Positions 33,550 through 45,000 are shown, counted from the stretch's first letter. The stretch is DNA of 64,000 bases from Siphonodentalium dalli (GCA_032622095.1 CP136064.1:127215605-127279604); one strand, 5' to 3'. Notes: generated by a model not told the origin, from the sequence alone. A program made the numbers and translations.

Positions 33550-34510
33550 ACCAACGGATTGGGTCTCGAGTTTGGCGTATTCTAAGAAGCGAGATGGATC
33601 CCTGCGTATATGCTTGGACCCTAGATATTTGAATACGGCATTGAACCGCCCACATCACCGTATACCGACGCTAGAAGAGTTAACCCATCAATTTAGGGGA
33701 GCAACAATTTTCTCGAAACTTGATGCCAAGTCTGGATACTGGTCGGTACAATTGGACAATGATAGTCAACTTCTGACCACATTCCAATCACCGTTTGGAC
33801 GATTTTGTTTCCAAAGACTCCCATTTGGACTAAATGTATCAGAGGACATTTTTCAACTCCGCATGGACCAAATCCTCGATAAAGTTGATGGAGCCATTGG
33901 CATAGCTGACGATGTCGCTGTATATGGTCGCACTGAAGAGGAACATGATCACAATTTATACAAATTAATGGACGTTGCTGAAAAGAACGGGTTGGTATTC
34001 AACTCTACGAAATGTGAGATTAAACAGCAGCATCTCATTTTTGGAATGACATACACTGACCAGGGTGTCCGACCAGATCGCGCCAAGATCGAGGACCTCC
34101 AATCGATGCCACATTCCACGAACAAGAAGGAATTACAAGAGTTCCTCGGGTTTGTCAATTATCTGTCACCATTCATTGACAACCTCGCACACCAATCAGC
34201 GATACTTCGCGACCTCCTGAAAAAAGAGGTTCCATTCATGTGGGAAGCGCATCACCAGAAATGCTTTGAGCAGCTAAAAAACGCAGTAACTCACCAGACA
34301 ACTCTGCAATACTTTGACCGAGGCATCACGCCCGTTATACAAACAGATGCGAGTCTCCGTGGAATTGGATCCGTATTGATGCAGGACGAAAAACCGATCG
34401 CGTTTGCATCAAAGACGCTGTCTGACGTCGAGCGGAGATACGCGTGTATCGAACGTGAGTTACTGACCGTTGTGTTTTCAGTTCACCGATTCCATACCTA
34501 TGTGCATCAT
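33550..34510 (+). pseudogene. Gypsy pol, reverse transcriptase and start of RNase H
   Basis: The long frame shows KKRDGSLRICLDPRYLN, ATIFSKLDAKSGYWSVQLD (first Asp), RLPFGLNVSEDIFQ and IADDVAVYG (catalytic pair, IADD in place of the commoner VDD/YADD), then FLGFVNYLSPF of the connection and VIQTDASLRGIGSVLMQ of RNase H. All visible RT key residues are intact. Homology leaves this frame near 34510 because of an indel, although the frame stays open to 34630. Confidence 0.93.
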
Positions 34511-34820
34511 GTATGGACGACATTTCAAAGTCCCCACGGACCACAAGCCACTCGTTATGATCGTACAGAAGCCCCTGACCAGTGCACCACCGCGACTTCA
34601 GCGAATGCTTCTGCAGCTACAAGGTTATGACTTCTCCCTACATCACATCAGTGGAAAAGATATGACTGTTGCCGACACACTCTCTCGGTTACCTACTAGC
34701 GAATCACGCACGATCGACCTTGACATTCGAGTGGACCATGTCCAATTCAGCAATGACCGAATCAAAATATTCGCGAAGAGACACAAAAGGATTCAATTCT
34801 GTCAGCCCTGGAAGAGATAG
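34510..34820 (+). pseudogene. Gypsy pol, end of RNase H
   Basis: In the next frame: YGRHFKVPTDHKPLVMI and LQLQGYDFSLHHISGKDMTV, then ADTLSRLP, the conserved end of Ty3/Gypsy RNase H. The stop at 34820 separates it from the integrase. Confidence 0.9.
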
Positions 34821-34830
34821 TTGTAACTAG

Positions 34831-35190
34831 GTGACCATAAAAGACGTCCCAACGCCACTTAGGGAATATTTCCCGATGCGTGACGAACTAGCGGTCGAAA
34901 ATGGCATTATTCTAAAAGGCAGTCGCATCGTCGTTCCGAATGTGACGCAACAGAATCTACTTGTACGGTTACACTACAGTCACTCAGGCATAGAGAAAAC
35001 AAAACTTCGTGCAAAGGACGCCGTCTATTGGATCGGAATAAACAAGGATATCGAGAATCTTGTCAAATCTTGCCCAATATGTCAGACTCACCAGCCAATG
35101 CAATGTAAAGAAACTCTACAACAACACGAGATTCCAACAAAACCCTGGGACATTGTTGGCACCGATCTATTCCAGTTCGGTAATATCTAA
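34831..35190 (+). pseudogene. Gypsy integrase, zinc-binding domain and first catalytic Asp
   Basis: It has the HHCC-type zinc domain (LHYSHSGIEKTK ... CPICQ) and the start of the core, KPWDIVGTDLFQF, with the first D of the D,D,E triad. A frameshift at about 35185 stops it. Confidence 0.9.
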
Positions 35191-35770
35191 TCGTTTCCGA
35201 CTACTGCAGTAAATTCGTGATAGTCCGAAAACTGCCAACACACTATACACCAGTTAGATAGTCATCGCTGCATTGAAGCAAATCTTTGGCGAGCACGGAA
35301 TTCCTTCACGGGTGATCAGCGACAATGGTCCTCAGTACTCTTCCGCAAGTTTTCGTGAGTTCGCGAACGAATGGTGCACGTGTTTTGACCACGTGACATC
35401 TTCACCGAGATACCCTAAATCAAATGGTTTCATAGAGAGACAAATTCGCACGACGAAATCTGTGCTACTGAAGTCCAAGTGTGCGGGTACAGATGCCGAG
35501 CTATCATTATTATCTGTTCGCACTACACTGATCAGACAAAACTTACCCAGTCCAGCTGAACTCTTGACAGGGAGAAAATACCGATCTGACATTCTTACTA
35601 AGATATCAACTGCTCGAAATTCGGACGAGGTCAAAGAGGAGTTAGCTGTTAGAGAGTCTAATCAGGAAACATATCACGACAAGAATGCCCACGACTTGCC
35701 TCCGTTAATACCCGGACAATCCGTGATGGTACGACTCACCCAGACTCACACACATGGAGTCCAGCATTAG
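35190..35770 (+). pseudogene. Gypsy integrase core and C-terminus
   Basis: 35190-35270 is decayed (stops at 35190 and about 35262). The following frame shows VISDNGPQYSSASFREFANE (second Asp), YPKSNGFIERQIRTTKSVLL (catalytic Glu) and LTGRKYRSDI. The core is therefore complete in residues but divided between frames. Another shift near 35765 leads to the last piece. Confidence 0.9.
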
Positions 35771-36039
35771 TGAAATCACGATGCAAAGAGTCGAGGTCAT
35801 ACATCATCATAACACCAAATGGAACTGAGTTGAGACGTAATAGGATACACATTCGCGAGGTATATGTTCCACCAACCGTAACACCACAACGTGATGTATC
35901 ATGGAGTGATCACCCACCAATCAACCCTCGAGCTCCCGTTGACGCCCTGGCACAGAACGCACCCCAAGTAACAGAGGACACTGGTGGTACCGGATACCGA
36001 ACTCGGTCGGGACGACTAGTGAAAAAGCCACCGACATAA
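35770..36039 (+). pseudogene. Gypsy pol C-terminal tail
   Basis: ESRSYIIITPNGTELRRNRI is the usual pol end of this lineage (chromatin-facing integrase tail), followed by a Pro-rich stretch and TRSGRLVKKPP before the stop and the polypurine tract. Confidence 0.85.
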
Positions 36040-36057
36040 TTATGGACAATGACTATG

Positions 36058-36066
36058 AAAGGGAGA
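36058..36066 (+). promoter_or_regulatory. Polypurine tract
   Basis: AAAGGGAGA directly precedes the 3' LTR and would prime plus-strand DNA synthesis. Confidence 0.8.
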
Positions 36067-36229
36067 TGTAGCAGCTTTATATATACACATGGCCTTCCAT
36101 ACAAACTGTAGATCTGGGAATGGTATCACGTGAACGATAGAACTATATATCAGAAGCACATTTGTATATGTCTCATACAAAACAAATATTAAACATATAT
36201 TCAATACATTACTGAGGACATTCTTTATA
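36067..36229 (+). repeat. Gypsy 3' LTR
   Basis: 163 bp; it differs from the 5' LTR at about four positions, three of them transitions (for example TTTATATATAC for TTTACATATAC). Confidence 0.93.
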
Positions 36230-36234
36230 ATACA

Positions 36235-36727
36235 CAGTTGCCATATTCTAGTATAGGTAATACGTGACCTTTAAACATGGTATCGATGGTTTTTCTTGAT
36301 AACAAATATTTTAATTTGCGTATGTGTGAGAGCGAAGCGCATGCATTCTTGTAGATGTTGTCGATAGCAAGGTTTCATTTGAGATCGGACTGAAAAATTA
36401 CTCCAAGGTGTCGGTGGTCCTCAACTATGTCAAGTTTGTTAGAACAAAATATAGGATCTGCTGTGCGCTGGCATGTTGATTGCTGACCTTGGAATATTAT
36501 CGCTTTCGTTTTCGATGCGTTATAAGGGAAACCAACCATTTGTTAGTCCATCTATATATCGAGTGATCTAAGGTCGTTGTTCATGTGAATCACGAGGTCT
36601 TCAAATGATGGTAGTGAATAAAATATACAAGTATCGTCTGCAAATAAACGAACATTTGATTTCATGTTATCACCTATGTCGTCGATGAATATTGAAAATA
36701 GAAAAGGACCTAACACGGACCCTAACT
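36235..36727 (-). pseudogene. Minus LINE: RT palm piece
   Basis: Reading leftward from 36727: GSVLGPF, then SIFIDDIGDN, RLFADDTCIFY with the catalytic FADD intact near 36633-36650, then HRHLGVIF and NIYKNACA, ending in LEYGNC at the Gypsy junction. The frame breaks at several points. The sharp loss of homology at 36727 is probably the 5' truncation of this copy. Confidence 0.82.
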
Positions 36728-37325
36728 AGTCGATTAAACAAACAAGAGCTGGGCGGTCATCCGGTGCACACCCCTTTGTTGCATACATCATACATATATA
36801 ATATATTTCAGATTGAGATATCATGACCCATGGTTCAGACATTCGTGCGGACAGACAACTATCAACAATTGTATACATGCAGAGAAAGAACAACAAACAA
36901 CAGTAGAACGAGTAATGCAATCTTATTAAATTCAATTCAATTCATACCAAATGTCATTGAGATATAATATCCCATGACTGAGATATTTGTACGGACAGAC
37001 GGAGTCTGGCGAACACAAGCTCACAGGGACGTGGCTAGAGGGTCTCCATTAGGGGGGTGTCCACCTTGGGAAATTCCAATGCACCCTCCCCCCTTGAATC
37101 AGAATCAGACCAAACACAAGGTTTGCATAATTCCATTTGCACCCCCTTGCACCTCAGTGCTGATGCCTAATTTCCTATATACTCATAAGCCATGGTTCTA
37201 TATTTCCGGTATGAGAACATTCAGATATTTTAACCTGAAAATTGCAAAAAAAACATCTAGTGGTCTAATTCATGCTAATTCCTGACAAAATCGCAAATCT
37301 TATCATCTAGACTGGCCTCAACTGA
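36728..37325. other. Unassigned repeat-like DNA
   Basis: GAGATATCATGACCCATG (36814) and GAGATATAATATCCCATGAC (36959) with the following ACGGACAGAC look like degenerate copies of one unit; a further relative is at 38665. The phrase GTCTCCATT..GGGGGGTGTCCACCTTG (37043) also resembles 16450-16480. No gene. Confidence 0.45.
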
Positions 37326-38460
37326 AGCTTTCCTATAGTGTTGGAAATTTCAAACATCATACTCCACCTCAGGTTGGAAAATTATTCAACTGATGCCCAT
37401 TTCTGTTCGAATGCTTGACCAAATGTAGTAAAATATTGTTTTGTTAAAGGTACTCAATCCGATCAGAGGGTCCTATATTACTATTTCTTTGGCTTTGGGG
37501 GTAAAATATAATTGATTCGAGTCGAGGAACCTACCAATCAACGCTCAGGGTGATCAGATATCGATAATTGAAGTTTCGTTATTTCTATTCTTTCTGTCCC
37601 AGAACAGTCAAAATTGCGTTATTATTACCAATTGATTTTAGAGTTATCCATCCTTGTCTGTTTGAATAGTGTTTTGGTGTACACATCTCGAGCAGATTAC
37701 GATGTTAAGGGCAATTATTAGTACTCATCTCGAGAAAATAACAAATTTCAAAAATCAATATCTAATAACTCTGAACTTTGTTTGATGGGTTCCTCGACTC
37801 GAATCAAATATTTTTTACACCCAAAGAAATAGTAATATAGGACCCTATGATCGGATTGTTGTCGTTGGAATCTGTTGAGATGGGGACCCTCTGATCGGAT
37901 TGAGTACCTTTAAATTAATTAGCAGTTTTGTATTGGCCATGTGGAGGGCCAATGACACATGGTTCGGCCCGGTGTGCGAAAATTTTGAAATCTGAACAAG
38001 AAAATCGCAAAATCCTAGCGCCGCATCTAGACTATATCCCCAAGCCTTCCTACAATTGGAAATTTCAAACCCTACACCCCCACTTAGGTTGGAAAATTTC
38101 CAACTGATGACAATTCCAATGACAATATTGACCAAATGTATGACAATATTGTTTTCTTAAATTACTAGCAGTTTTGACCGGCCACGGGGAGGGACCAGGA
38201 CACAAGCTTTCCAAGTGTTGGAAATTTCCAACCTGTCACCCATATAAGGCTGGAAAATTTCCAACTGATGACCATTTCTGTCAAAAATTTTGACCAAAAA
38301 TAGGAACATATGCAAATATTGGTCCAAAAACAATACATTCCCCCCAATACATTGTTTGAAAATCAAACTACAAGAACATTTTCAACCTATTGTTGGTGTG
38401 AAATTTCCAATTAATGTTTTGGCAGGTATGAAATTTCCAACTGTTGAAAATTTTGACCAA
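37326..38460. repeat. TTGGAAATTTCCAA-type tandem repeat
   Basis: Units with TTGGAAATTTC(A/C)AA, GGTTGGAAAATTTCCAACTG and TTGACCAAA phrases occur around 37326-37440, 38043-38140, 38207-38310 and, partly, 38390-38462. Without MITE copy C the first two are about 250 bp apart. GGAAATTTCC is self-complementary. Confidence 0.75.
37448..37909. mobile_element. TTAA MITE family 1, copy C (462 bp)
   Basis: AGGTACTCAATCCGATCAG to CTGATCGGATTGAGTACCT, flanked by TTAA (37444-37447, 37910-37913). It splits a TTGGAAATTTCC-type repeat unit. A second inner copy of GATCGGATTG near its right end matches the internal CAATCCGATC of copies A and D. Confidence 0.93.
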
Positions 38461-38476
38461 AGTTGGGGGTGAGACA

Positions 38477-38503
38477 CCCCCCCCCCCCCCCCCCCCCCCC
38501 CCC
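38477..38503. repeat. Poly-C run (27 bp)
   Basis: A homopolymer of C. The poly-Gly and poly-Pro frames around it are artefacts. Length may be inexact because homopolymers are hard to sequence. Confidence 0.9.
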
Positions 38504-40380
38504 TCCCCCATGTCGCCACGTCTCTGCAAGCTCAGCATTTCCATATAAACGAAGGAGAATAACTCTAGAACTGAGTATGTAGACAACACTGTTTGATACT
38601 TCGTTGAATTTAAAGCCCTTATGATGATGAACATCCATTTCAAATTTTATCAAGATACTACAACCCATGTCTGAGATATTTACTCAGGGAGACGGGGGGA
38701 AATCGACATTCCCAGATAAACAAAGATGAACAACTCCAAAACGAAAAAAACAAACACAAGCACAATGATTGAACACTTATCTGAATGGTCAGACTGACGG
38801 GCGAAGACCCATGCACGTACATTCCAGTATAACCATGCATGCATCGTTTACTTCGGTCATGGGGGAATAATTACTTCGACAAAATGTCCCATGCACCCCA
38901 TACTCTCCAAATTGGTTCATATACTGTGTGTAAGGGGATGGGGCGAGTTGGTGGAGTTGTGTATAATTGCAGGTGAACCAGAATACATACTGTAGACATT
39001 TTCACAAATGCAAAATTCGATTACTGGTCAAATTTGGCACTATTTCACTCATCCCCAAACACTACATATTGCACTGTATGTCAGAACCGAGCGTCTAATT
39101 CACTGTATCGCTTTTTATCGGCAACATCCCTATACCACCTTATATATCACACTTCCTGGAATATGTGGCTTCCAGGAAATTGAGTGTGGAAACAAAAATA
39201 TTTGTGTCGCCATATATCCATGCTCGAGATAATCATTGTTTAAAATAGTTCGGTATTTCGTGATGGCGAGGTATTTGCAAATCCGAATGGAAGAATGATG
39301 ACAGTATAACATAAGCTGAAAGTTGCGCATACTTATAGAAATATTTGACAGTTTTATTGCATTTCTATTCCACAACTTCATTGAAAATAATATAAAATAG
39401 AGTTATCAGATGACTTGCATTAAATACCTGTACTTCAAGGCATATTTTGTTTCAATTGTATTGACCTGACATCTATATATTTAAAGGCGCGGATGGCCTT
39501 GGTTGTAGGTTATAATTTATAAATAGCTAATGTTTTTTTAAATAATGAATAATCAAGGGAAAATGGTTTTTTTCCTTCTGTTTTTACTACAATTTTAACC
39601 CTTTCACTAATGTCACTGCTGCCAGTGCTGGGCCATCGTGGGGATTTGTGCCCATGCATATGGCAGTGGCAAACCGTAACTGTAGTTTGTACATAAATGT
39701 ATGTTGATGTTAATACACAATCATTTTAGTAAATAAATTCCAGTAATGCTCATTACCTGAACACATATGAAATTGAAAGCAAAGCACTTCCCTCAAGTTC
39801 AGACTGGTATGTTTTACCAAGCATAGATTCAAGGTCACTAGTCTAGTTGTAATGTCAAACCTCCTTATCTTTCTGATGACAGCTTTAACAATATAACAAT
39901 CATTCACCATGCATACTTGTTACCATTGTGTGAGTTATAACTTGTGACTCCTTGGGATTTGAATACACGTAACTCATACTCGTTCCTCGACCAAGTTCTG
40001 ATTAATACCATGTATAATGTACTGCATGCACAGTGTACTCAATACAAAAACATGGATAAATACAATGTCGTTCTTGTTACTAGTGTCTTTATTTACACAG
40101 TCCATACTCTTAAAAAGAACATATAAAAACCCAAATTATTAAACCATCAAGCCAATTTTGGAATTTCGATTTACTGAAAACCAAATTCTATATAGTTGGA
40201 AATTGTATTAGACGAAATGTAGCTGGAAATGTTATGATCTCACCCCCTCCCATTTGGAACCCCCCATGAACGTCTCTGGTCGCATAATCTGTACATATCA
40301 TAATATGGCTTGTGTTTACTAACAAGGTGTACGATCTTGACAATAACATGCTATTTATGCGATATATATGATTGGTATAT
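38504..40380. other. Mostly unassigned DNA
   Basis: No gene seen. TTTAAAGGCGCGGATGGCCT at 39480 resembles the terminus of MITE family 3 (53201), without an identified partner end. Frames at 39008-39232 and 39130-39381 have no domain. Confidence 0.45.
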
Positions 40381-40429
40381 GAACAACATATGTCTATCTA
40401 TATCTGCGAATGTATATTTGCGAATGTAT

Positions 40430-40650
40430 GTCTGTCTGCCTGTCTGTCTGTCTGCAAAAAGGGGTCTAATATGGGTACCTTTTTACGAGGAAGATAATGG
40501 TGCGAGTTAGAATTTTCTAAAGTTACGCTGTTGTTGTCAGTGGCAGAAAAGGGGGAGGGGGCAGAACAAAATTGTCTCGGATTCCCCCCAAACTTATACA
40601 TAATCATCTCCATGGTATCAGTAGTTTAATGTTGTGGCTTAAAGCTGTCC
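40430..40650 (+). repeat. Copy of the microsatellite-headed repeat
   Basis: GTCTGTCTGCCTGTCTGTCT, then CTTTTTACGAGGAAGATAAT and GTGCGAGTTAGAATTTTCT, as at 651-780. It continues to a CCATGGTATCAGTAGTTTAA phrase and then ends in the palindromic minisatellite. Confidence 0.82.
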
Positions 40651-40724
40651 TTGTGCGATGCCCAGAAATGCACAAATGTATGGGACGATATCAAGACTAC
40701 AATATAAAAAGCACAATTGTACAA

Positions 40725-41080
40725 CCTTGGTACTACAACGGTTCCACCATGCGGTACTATCATGGTACTACTGTGGTACTACCATGAAACCATGGAACGC
40801 TAGTAGGGTACTCTATCATGATACTACCATGGTAGTTTGGTACTACCATTGCAGTATGGTACTACCACGGTATACTACAATGGTACTACCACGTTAAATT
40901 GATATACATGTACTATGTACTCTACCATTGCACTATACTAAGGTACACTACCATGTTGCAGTTGGTACTACCATTGTAGTATGGTATACTATCCTGCATG
41001 GTATTACCACGGTAAATTGATATTTACCATGGAAATTGATATTTACCATGGTATTATCATGGTAACATGGAACTGTATTG
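40725..41080. repeat. Palindrome-rich TACCATGGTA minisatellite
   Basis: About 350 bp composed of GGTACTACCATGGTA phrases in both orientations, including TTTACCATGGAAATTGATAT and its close repeat at 41020-41060. Irregular spacing, high self-complementarity. Confidence 0.88.
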
Positions 41081-41293
41081 GGGTACTCTATATATAACGT
41101 GTTGCAGTTGATGCAGTTGTAGAGTGTCTTTTGTCATATTAGACTATATTATTCTATTATATATATGTAGACTAAGTCTTCTCGATCCAGCTTGGGATAT
41201 TGACTCTACACAAGGTTACATCTTTCGATGGATCCATTTTGAACAACAAAATGGAGCTAAATGCATTGCATGGGTGTCAAACACTTACGTTAA

Positions 41294-41762
41294 AGGTACT
41301 CAACCCGTAAAGAGGGTCCCCATCTCAACAGATTCCAACAACAACAATCCGATCAGAGGGTCCTATATTACTATTTCTTTGGCTTTGGGGGTAAAAAATA
41401 TTTGATTCGAGTCGAGGAACCCATCAAACAAAGCTCAGAGTTATTAGATATTGATTTTTGAAATTTGTTATAAACTCGAGATGAGTACTAACAACTGCCG
41501 TAATCTGCTCTGGATGTGTACTCCAAATCTATTCAAACAGACAAGGATGGATAACTCTAAAATTAAGTGGTAATTTTAACGCAATTTTGACTGAGTTCTG
41601 GGCCAGATAGTATTCCCGATAATGAAAAATAATAGATTTCTAAAATCGATATCTAACAAATCTGAGCTTTGATGGGTGACTTCCTCGACTCGAATCAAAT
41701 ATTTTTGACCCCCGAAGCCATTGAAATAGTAATTGAGAGGAGTTTTATCGGGTTGAGTACCT
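41294..41762 (+). mobile_element. TTAA MITE family 1, copy D (469 bp)
   Basis: AGGTACTCAACCCG to CGGGTTGAGTACCT with TTAA on both sides (41290-41293, 41763-41766). It is close to copy A over the outer parts on both sides and differs in a central block. Confidence 0.94.
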
Positions 41763-41819
41763 TTAAACGGACAGTTCGGTGTACGCGCCGTGCGCAACCC
41801 AAAAGAATGCGTTAAACGC

Positions 41820-42240
41820 ATGTATGTGAAAGCAGCTTTAGATTCCTCGTATCATTTATGGAGAAGGATGTGTATCGATTTGGTGGAACTCGGCACTAAA
41901 AATATTTAAAAATAATTTTGGCGTCCCCTCATTAATTCCTGATATCACGGAGATGATTATGTATGGTGGTAATCGTCGATTAAACAAATTCTTATAAAAT
42001 TTGGTCCCCCCCCCCCATCTCTCACCCAAACGGCACCAATTTGGCGTCTTTAAATCACACGATTAAATTCCGTGTATTGTGTGGGGAATATGTATCAGTT
42101 TGATGGAAATCAGCGCTAAAAATATTTGTTATCAATTTCGGTGCCCCTCCCCCTTCCGTGCACCCCTGACTCGAACGGTGCCACTGTTGACATCTTTAAA
42201 CCACACCATTAGATTCCTCATATCATGGAGATCATTTCGC
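41820..42240 (-). repeat. Inverted copy of the ~145/290-bp repeat units
   Basis: GATTCCTCGTATCAT (41841), AATTTGGCGTCTTTAAATCA (42039) and the CTGACTCGAACGGTGCCAC phrase (42167) are inverse forms of the units at 840-1450. Confidence 0.85.
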
Positions 42241-42245
42241 CCTCC

Positions 42246-43062
42246 GGGTGTAATTAGCGCGCGCACCGCGTGTATACTGTTCGGCAATTTCTTGATAGCC
42301 GTGGTCCCATGGGCATTTTATTTATAGATAATTGTTTTTTTCCGGTTTAAAAGTCGAACTGCGCGACCAGGAGGCCGAGTCCGCTAAAAGGTGTAGTTGG
42401 GAATTTCAATTTCGTTTATTGTCCTTTACATTATTATGCCAATAATGTTGATTTTTGGTTTGTGACAAGCTTTGTCAATTATCAATAAAAGAAATTTAAA
42501 AGATAATTTATGTCTTATATTTCAACTTTTATAGATATTTTTCGTTCTGCATCCCACTGATGGTTGTGGTCGGAGACGGCCGAGTCGCCCGCCGGTTCGT
42601 TAATTAGGTGCTGGTTGTTATTGTTATTTTAACGGAATTCTGAGTTGGTCATTCGCGAAACCAATTTATTACATGATCCAACCTTTATTCCATTCTATAA
42701 ACCCATTCTATAAATTGTGATATTAAACATTCGTTTAATAACAGGAAATAGTGCCAGGTGACCTTTGACTTCCGGTTTGTGGTTTCTTTACTTTCCGTAC
42801 GCTACGTCTCAAAATTATATGGCTTCCAATGTAATTTCAACAAATTATAATGAATGAAGAGTTTGAAAAGTTATGTCATTAAATATACGCCATTATATAC
42901 GCCAAAGAGTCTTCATTCATCTGGGACTATTTCTTTGCGCGGGCAAACAACGCAGAGTTGTGTGAAATGTCGTCGCATGCCTTATAGAAGTTGATGTTAG
43001 TTTCGCGTCCCATTTGTTGATTTACGTACGTTTTGTCGAGGATTTGGATCATGTAATAAATA
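42246..43062. other. Mosaic of repeat fragments
   Basis: 42262-42420 matches the 5' part of the 31326 insertion (GTGTATACTGTTCGGCAA, AAAAGGTGTAGTTGGGA). 42560-42610 matches the ~190-bp tandem unit at 43560. The rest is unassigned. Confidence 0.6.
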
Positions 43063-43063
43063 G

Positions 43064-43208
43064 AATCTACAACTCGTCCCTAGTTTATAGCGGAATCTAC
43101 AAAACTCGTCCATTAAATTAGGTCTGAACCTCGCCAAAGCTCGGTCCAGACCTAATTTACTGGACTCGTTTTGTAAATTCCGCTATAAACTGGGGACTCG
43201 TTGTAGAT
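43064..43208. mobile_element. Foldback MITE, 145-bp palindrome
   Basis: ATCTACAACTCGTCCCTAGT at 43064 pairs with ACTGGGGACTCGTTGTAGAT ending at 43208, and the arms (~65 bp each) stay complementary to a short loop at about 43131-43141. Confidence 0.88.
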
Positions 43209-43259
43209 CCTCTATATATTTTATATTCTATAATTACAATCATGGGTATATAATATATG

Positions 43260-43935
43260 ATCTTGTCGCGTTACCATTTCTGACTATGATTTTCTTGTAT
43301 AGTTTGCTGTTTTTTTGTTTGATAATCCATGGGCCATGGGGGTTTTATTTATAGCAATTGTTTTGTTTTTTTGGGACGCAATAAAAGTTGTAGTGCGACC
43401 CCGAGGCCGAGTCCGGTAAAAGGTGTAGTTGGGATTTCAATTTCGTTTATTGTCGTTGATTTTGGTGTGATAAGCTATGCCAATTACAAATAGAAGAAAT
43501 GAAAAGATATATAATTTGTAAAATGCATATATGTCAATTGATACGTATTTTAAAGAGTGCAGTCGGAGACAGCCGAGTCAGCCACCAGTTCGTTTTATCA
43601 GGTGCTGATCGGTGTGACAATTTGGAGTAGGTCCCCTATTTGCGGATGTAATTTTGCGGACCTCACCTAAAATGGTCGAAACATGTTGATTTTAATGAGG
43701 GAACGGGTGCGTATATATCTCAATTGATACGTATTTTATAGAGGTTAGTCGGATACAGCCAAATCAGCCACCGGTTCGTTAATTAGGTGTTGATCGGTGT
43801 GATAATTTGCAGTATGTCCCTATTTGCGGAAGTCCTCGAATTCAAGTTCGCGGAGTTTCCCTAAAATGGTCGAAATATAGATTGATTTTAATGAGGGAAC
43901 GGGTGCGTACATATATGTCAATTGATACGTATTAT
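43260..43935. repeat. Fragment of the 31326 family followed by ~190-bp tandem units
   Basis: 43260-43480 parallels the 31326 insertion and 42290-42440. TCAATTGATACGTATT then marks units at 43533, 43720 and 43918 (periods 187 and 198 bp), with shared GAGGGAACGGGTGCGTA and CAGCCACCGGTTCGTT phrases. Confidence 0.78.
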
Positions 43936-43992
43936 AAACAAATAACGATACGATCATCATAATAGCGGTTTGTTCTATCAATTGTATAATCG

Positions 43993-44044
43993 CCACCACC
44001 ACCACCACCATCATCATCATCGCCATCATCATCATCATAATAAT
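43993..44044. repeat. (CAC/CAT)n trinucleotide repeat
   Basis: CACCACCACCACCACCATCA and following CAT units. The poly-Met/Val frame across it on minus is an artefact. Confidence 0.93.
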
Positions 44045-44257
44045 ACGGAACAAGCCTCGCGATTTTTCCTCCCAATAACATTATTTATGCCACAGGTGTA
44101 GGATGTTTTGGTAATTTTATTTACGCGTGGACCAATGTCCGAATGCATTATGGGTGATTAGGTATTTTCGTACTTGAGTAAACCGTACCGATAGAGTCAC
44201 GATAGTCCGACACAGATTAGAACATGTGTTTACGCCACCGGTGTAATTGGGGGACAT

Positions 44258-44405
44258 GTTTCTATTCCGAAGGTTCGCTATCCCGAAGATCCACTATTCC
44301 GAAGGTTCTATATTCTGAATATTTGCTATTTCGTAGGTTCACTATTCCGAAGGTTCGCTATTCCGAATGTTCTCTATTCCGAAGGTTTTTGTTATTTTAA
44401 GGTTA
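44258..44405. repeat. ~19-bp minisatellite (CTATTCCGAAGGTT)
   Basis: Seven or eight imperfect units of TTCGCTATTCCGAAGG. Non-coding. Confidence 0.88.
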
Positions 44406-45000
44406 ATTCTATATTCTAAAGTATTGAGAGGGTTCATTATCACGAAGATTCTTTTTATGAAGGAAATAACTTAAAACATTAAATGTGATTTTGTTTTGTT
44501 TTCGCGGGTTTTCTTGAGTTTAATGTCATTACGTATGACCTTATTTCTCATTACATATTCACGCCACGCAGCCCACACAATTGCTATGTTTCCATGCGAT
44601 TTAATGTCATTACGTGTGACGTAATATCTCAATAATCTCAGAGGCAAGAATACGTCAGCTAAAGGCGGATTATAAAAGTGGGGCTATAACGCTTAATGAA
44701 TAATGGAGGCTATTATAGTATAACAAACTGCGCAGCAGAATATCGCTGAATAGACGAGTATGAGATGAACCTAACTGCAATTGTGACTTTGTTTAAAGGC
44801 CCACTTAAGGCCCACTTAATTTTCGAGTCATCGATTTTTTTATAGCATATACCGTTTTAATAACAATTTATGACATAAAATTTGAATAAAATACTATAAT
44901 TCATCACCATTTGAAACGCAGAATACTGCTATCTCCTAGTTTGAAACACCCTGAAAAACCGGGTCAAGTCGTGCGTCGTATAACTAGCAATTAGCAACTA
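44406..45000. other. Unassigned DNA with a possible TTAA-element end
   Basis: TTTAATGTCATTACGT(A/G)TGAC occurs at 44519 and 44600. From 44796 AAAGGCCCACTTAATTTTCG follows TTAA-type sequence and matches, inverted, the end at 55590-55615; ATACTATAATTCATCACCAT is shared with 55280. No gene. Confidence 0.5.

Larger units (their letters stand above)
32081..36229 (+). mobile_element. Ty3/Gypsy LTR retrotransposon, complete ends, decayed ORFs (4.15 kb)
   Basis: LTRs of 163 bp (32081-32243, 36067-36229), PBS at 32244, polypurine tract at 36058-36066 and a 5-bp target duplication ATACA (32076-32080, 36230-36234) define the element. The order gag, RT, RNase H, integrase is that of Ty3/Gypsy. The LTRs differ at about four of 163 positions, so the insertion is moderately recent. 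Gag is shortened, no aspartic protease (D[ST]G) motif is visible, and pol is cut by at least five frame changes or stops, so it is not autonomous. It interrupts the minus-strand LINE. Confidence 0.95.
30655..36727 (-). mobile_element. Minus-strand LINE, 5'-truncated, split by a TTAA insertion and a Gypsy element
   Basis: Three homologous pieces run in order on the minus strand: RT core 36727-36230, thumb 32080-31966, and C-terminus 31321 down to 30655. Between them lie the Gypsy element (32081-36229, ATACA target) and a TTAA insertion (31326-31965). The pieces meet at sensible protein positions: within the EYGNC/VWD motif, and within NATLL followed by MNLHGW. The 5' break at 36727 falls at the start of the RT motif GSVLGP. 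Confidence 0.85.

Noticed and set aside
38368-38668. Gly-rich ORFs on minus
   Set aside because: The Gly run is the poly-C homopolymer at 38477-38503; flanks are repeat DNA.
43820-44053. Met/Val-rich minus ORF
   Set aside because: Produced by the (CAC/CAT)n trinucleotide repeat.
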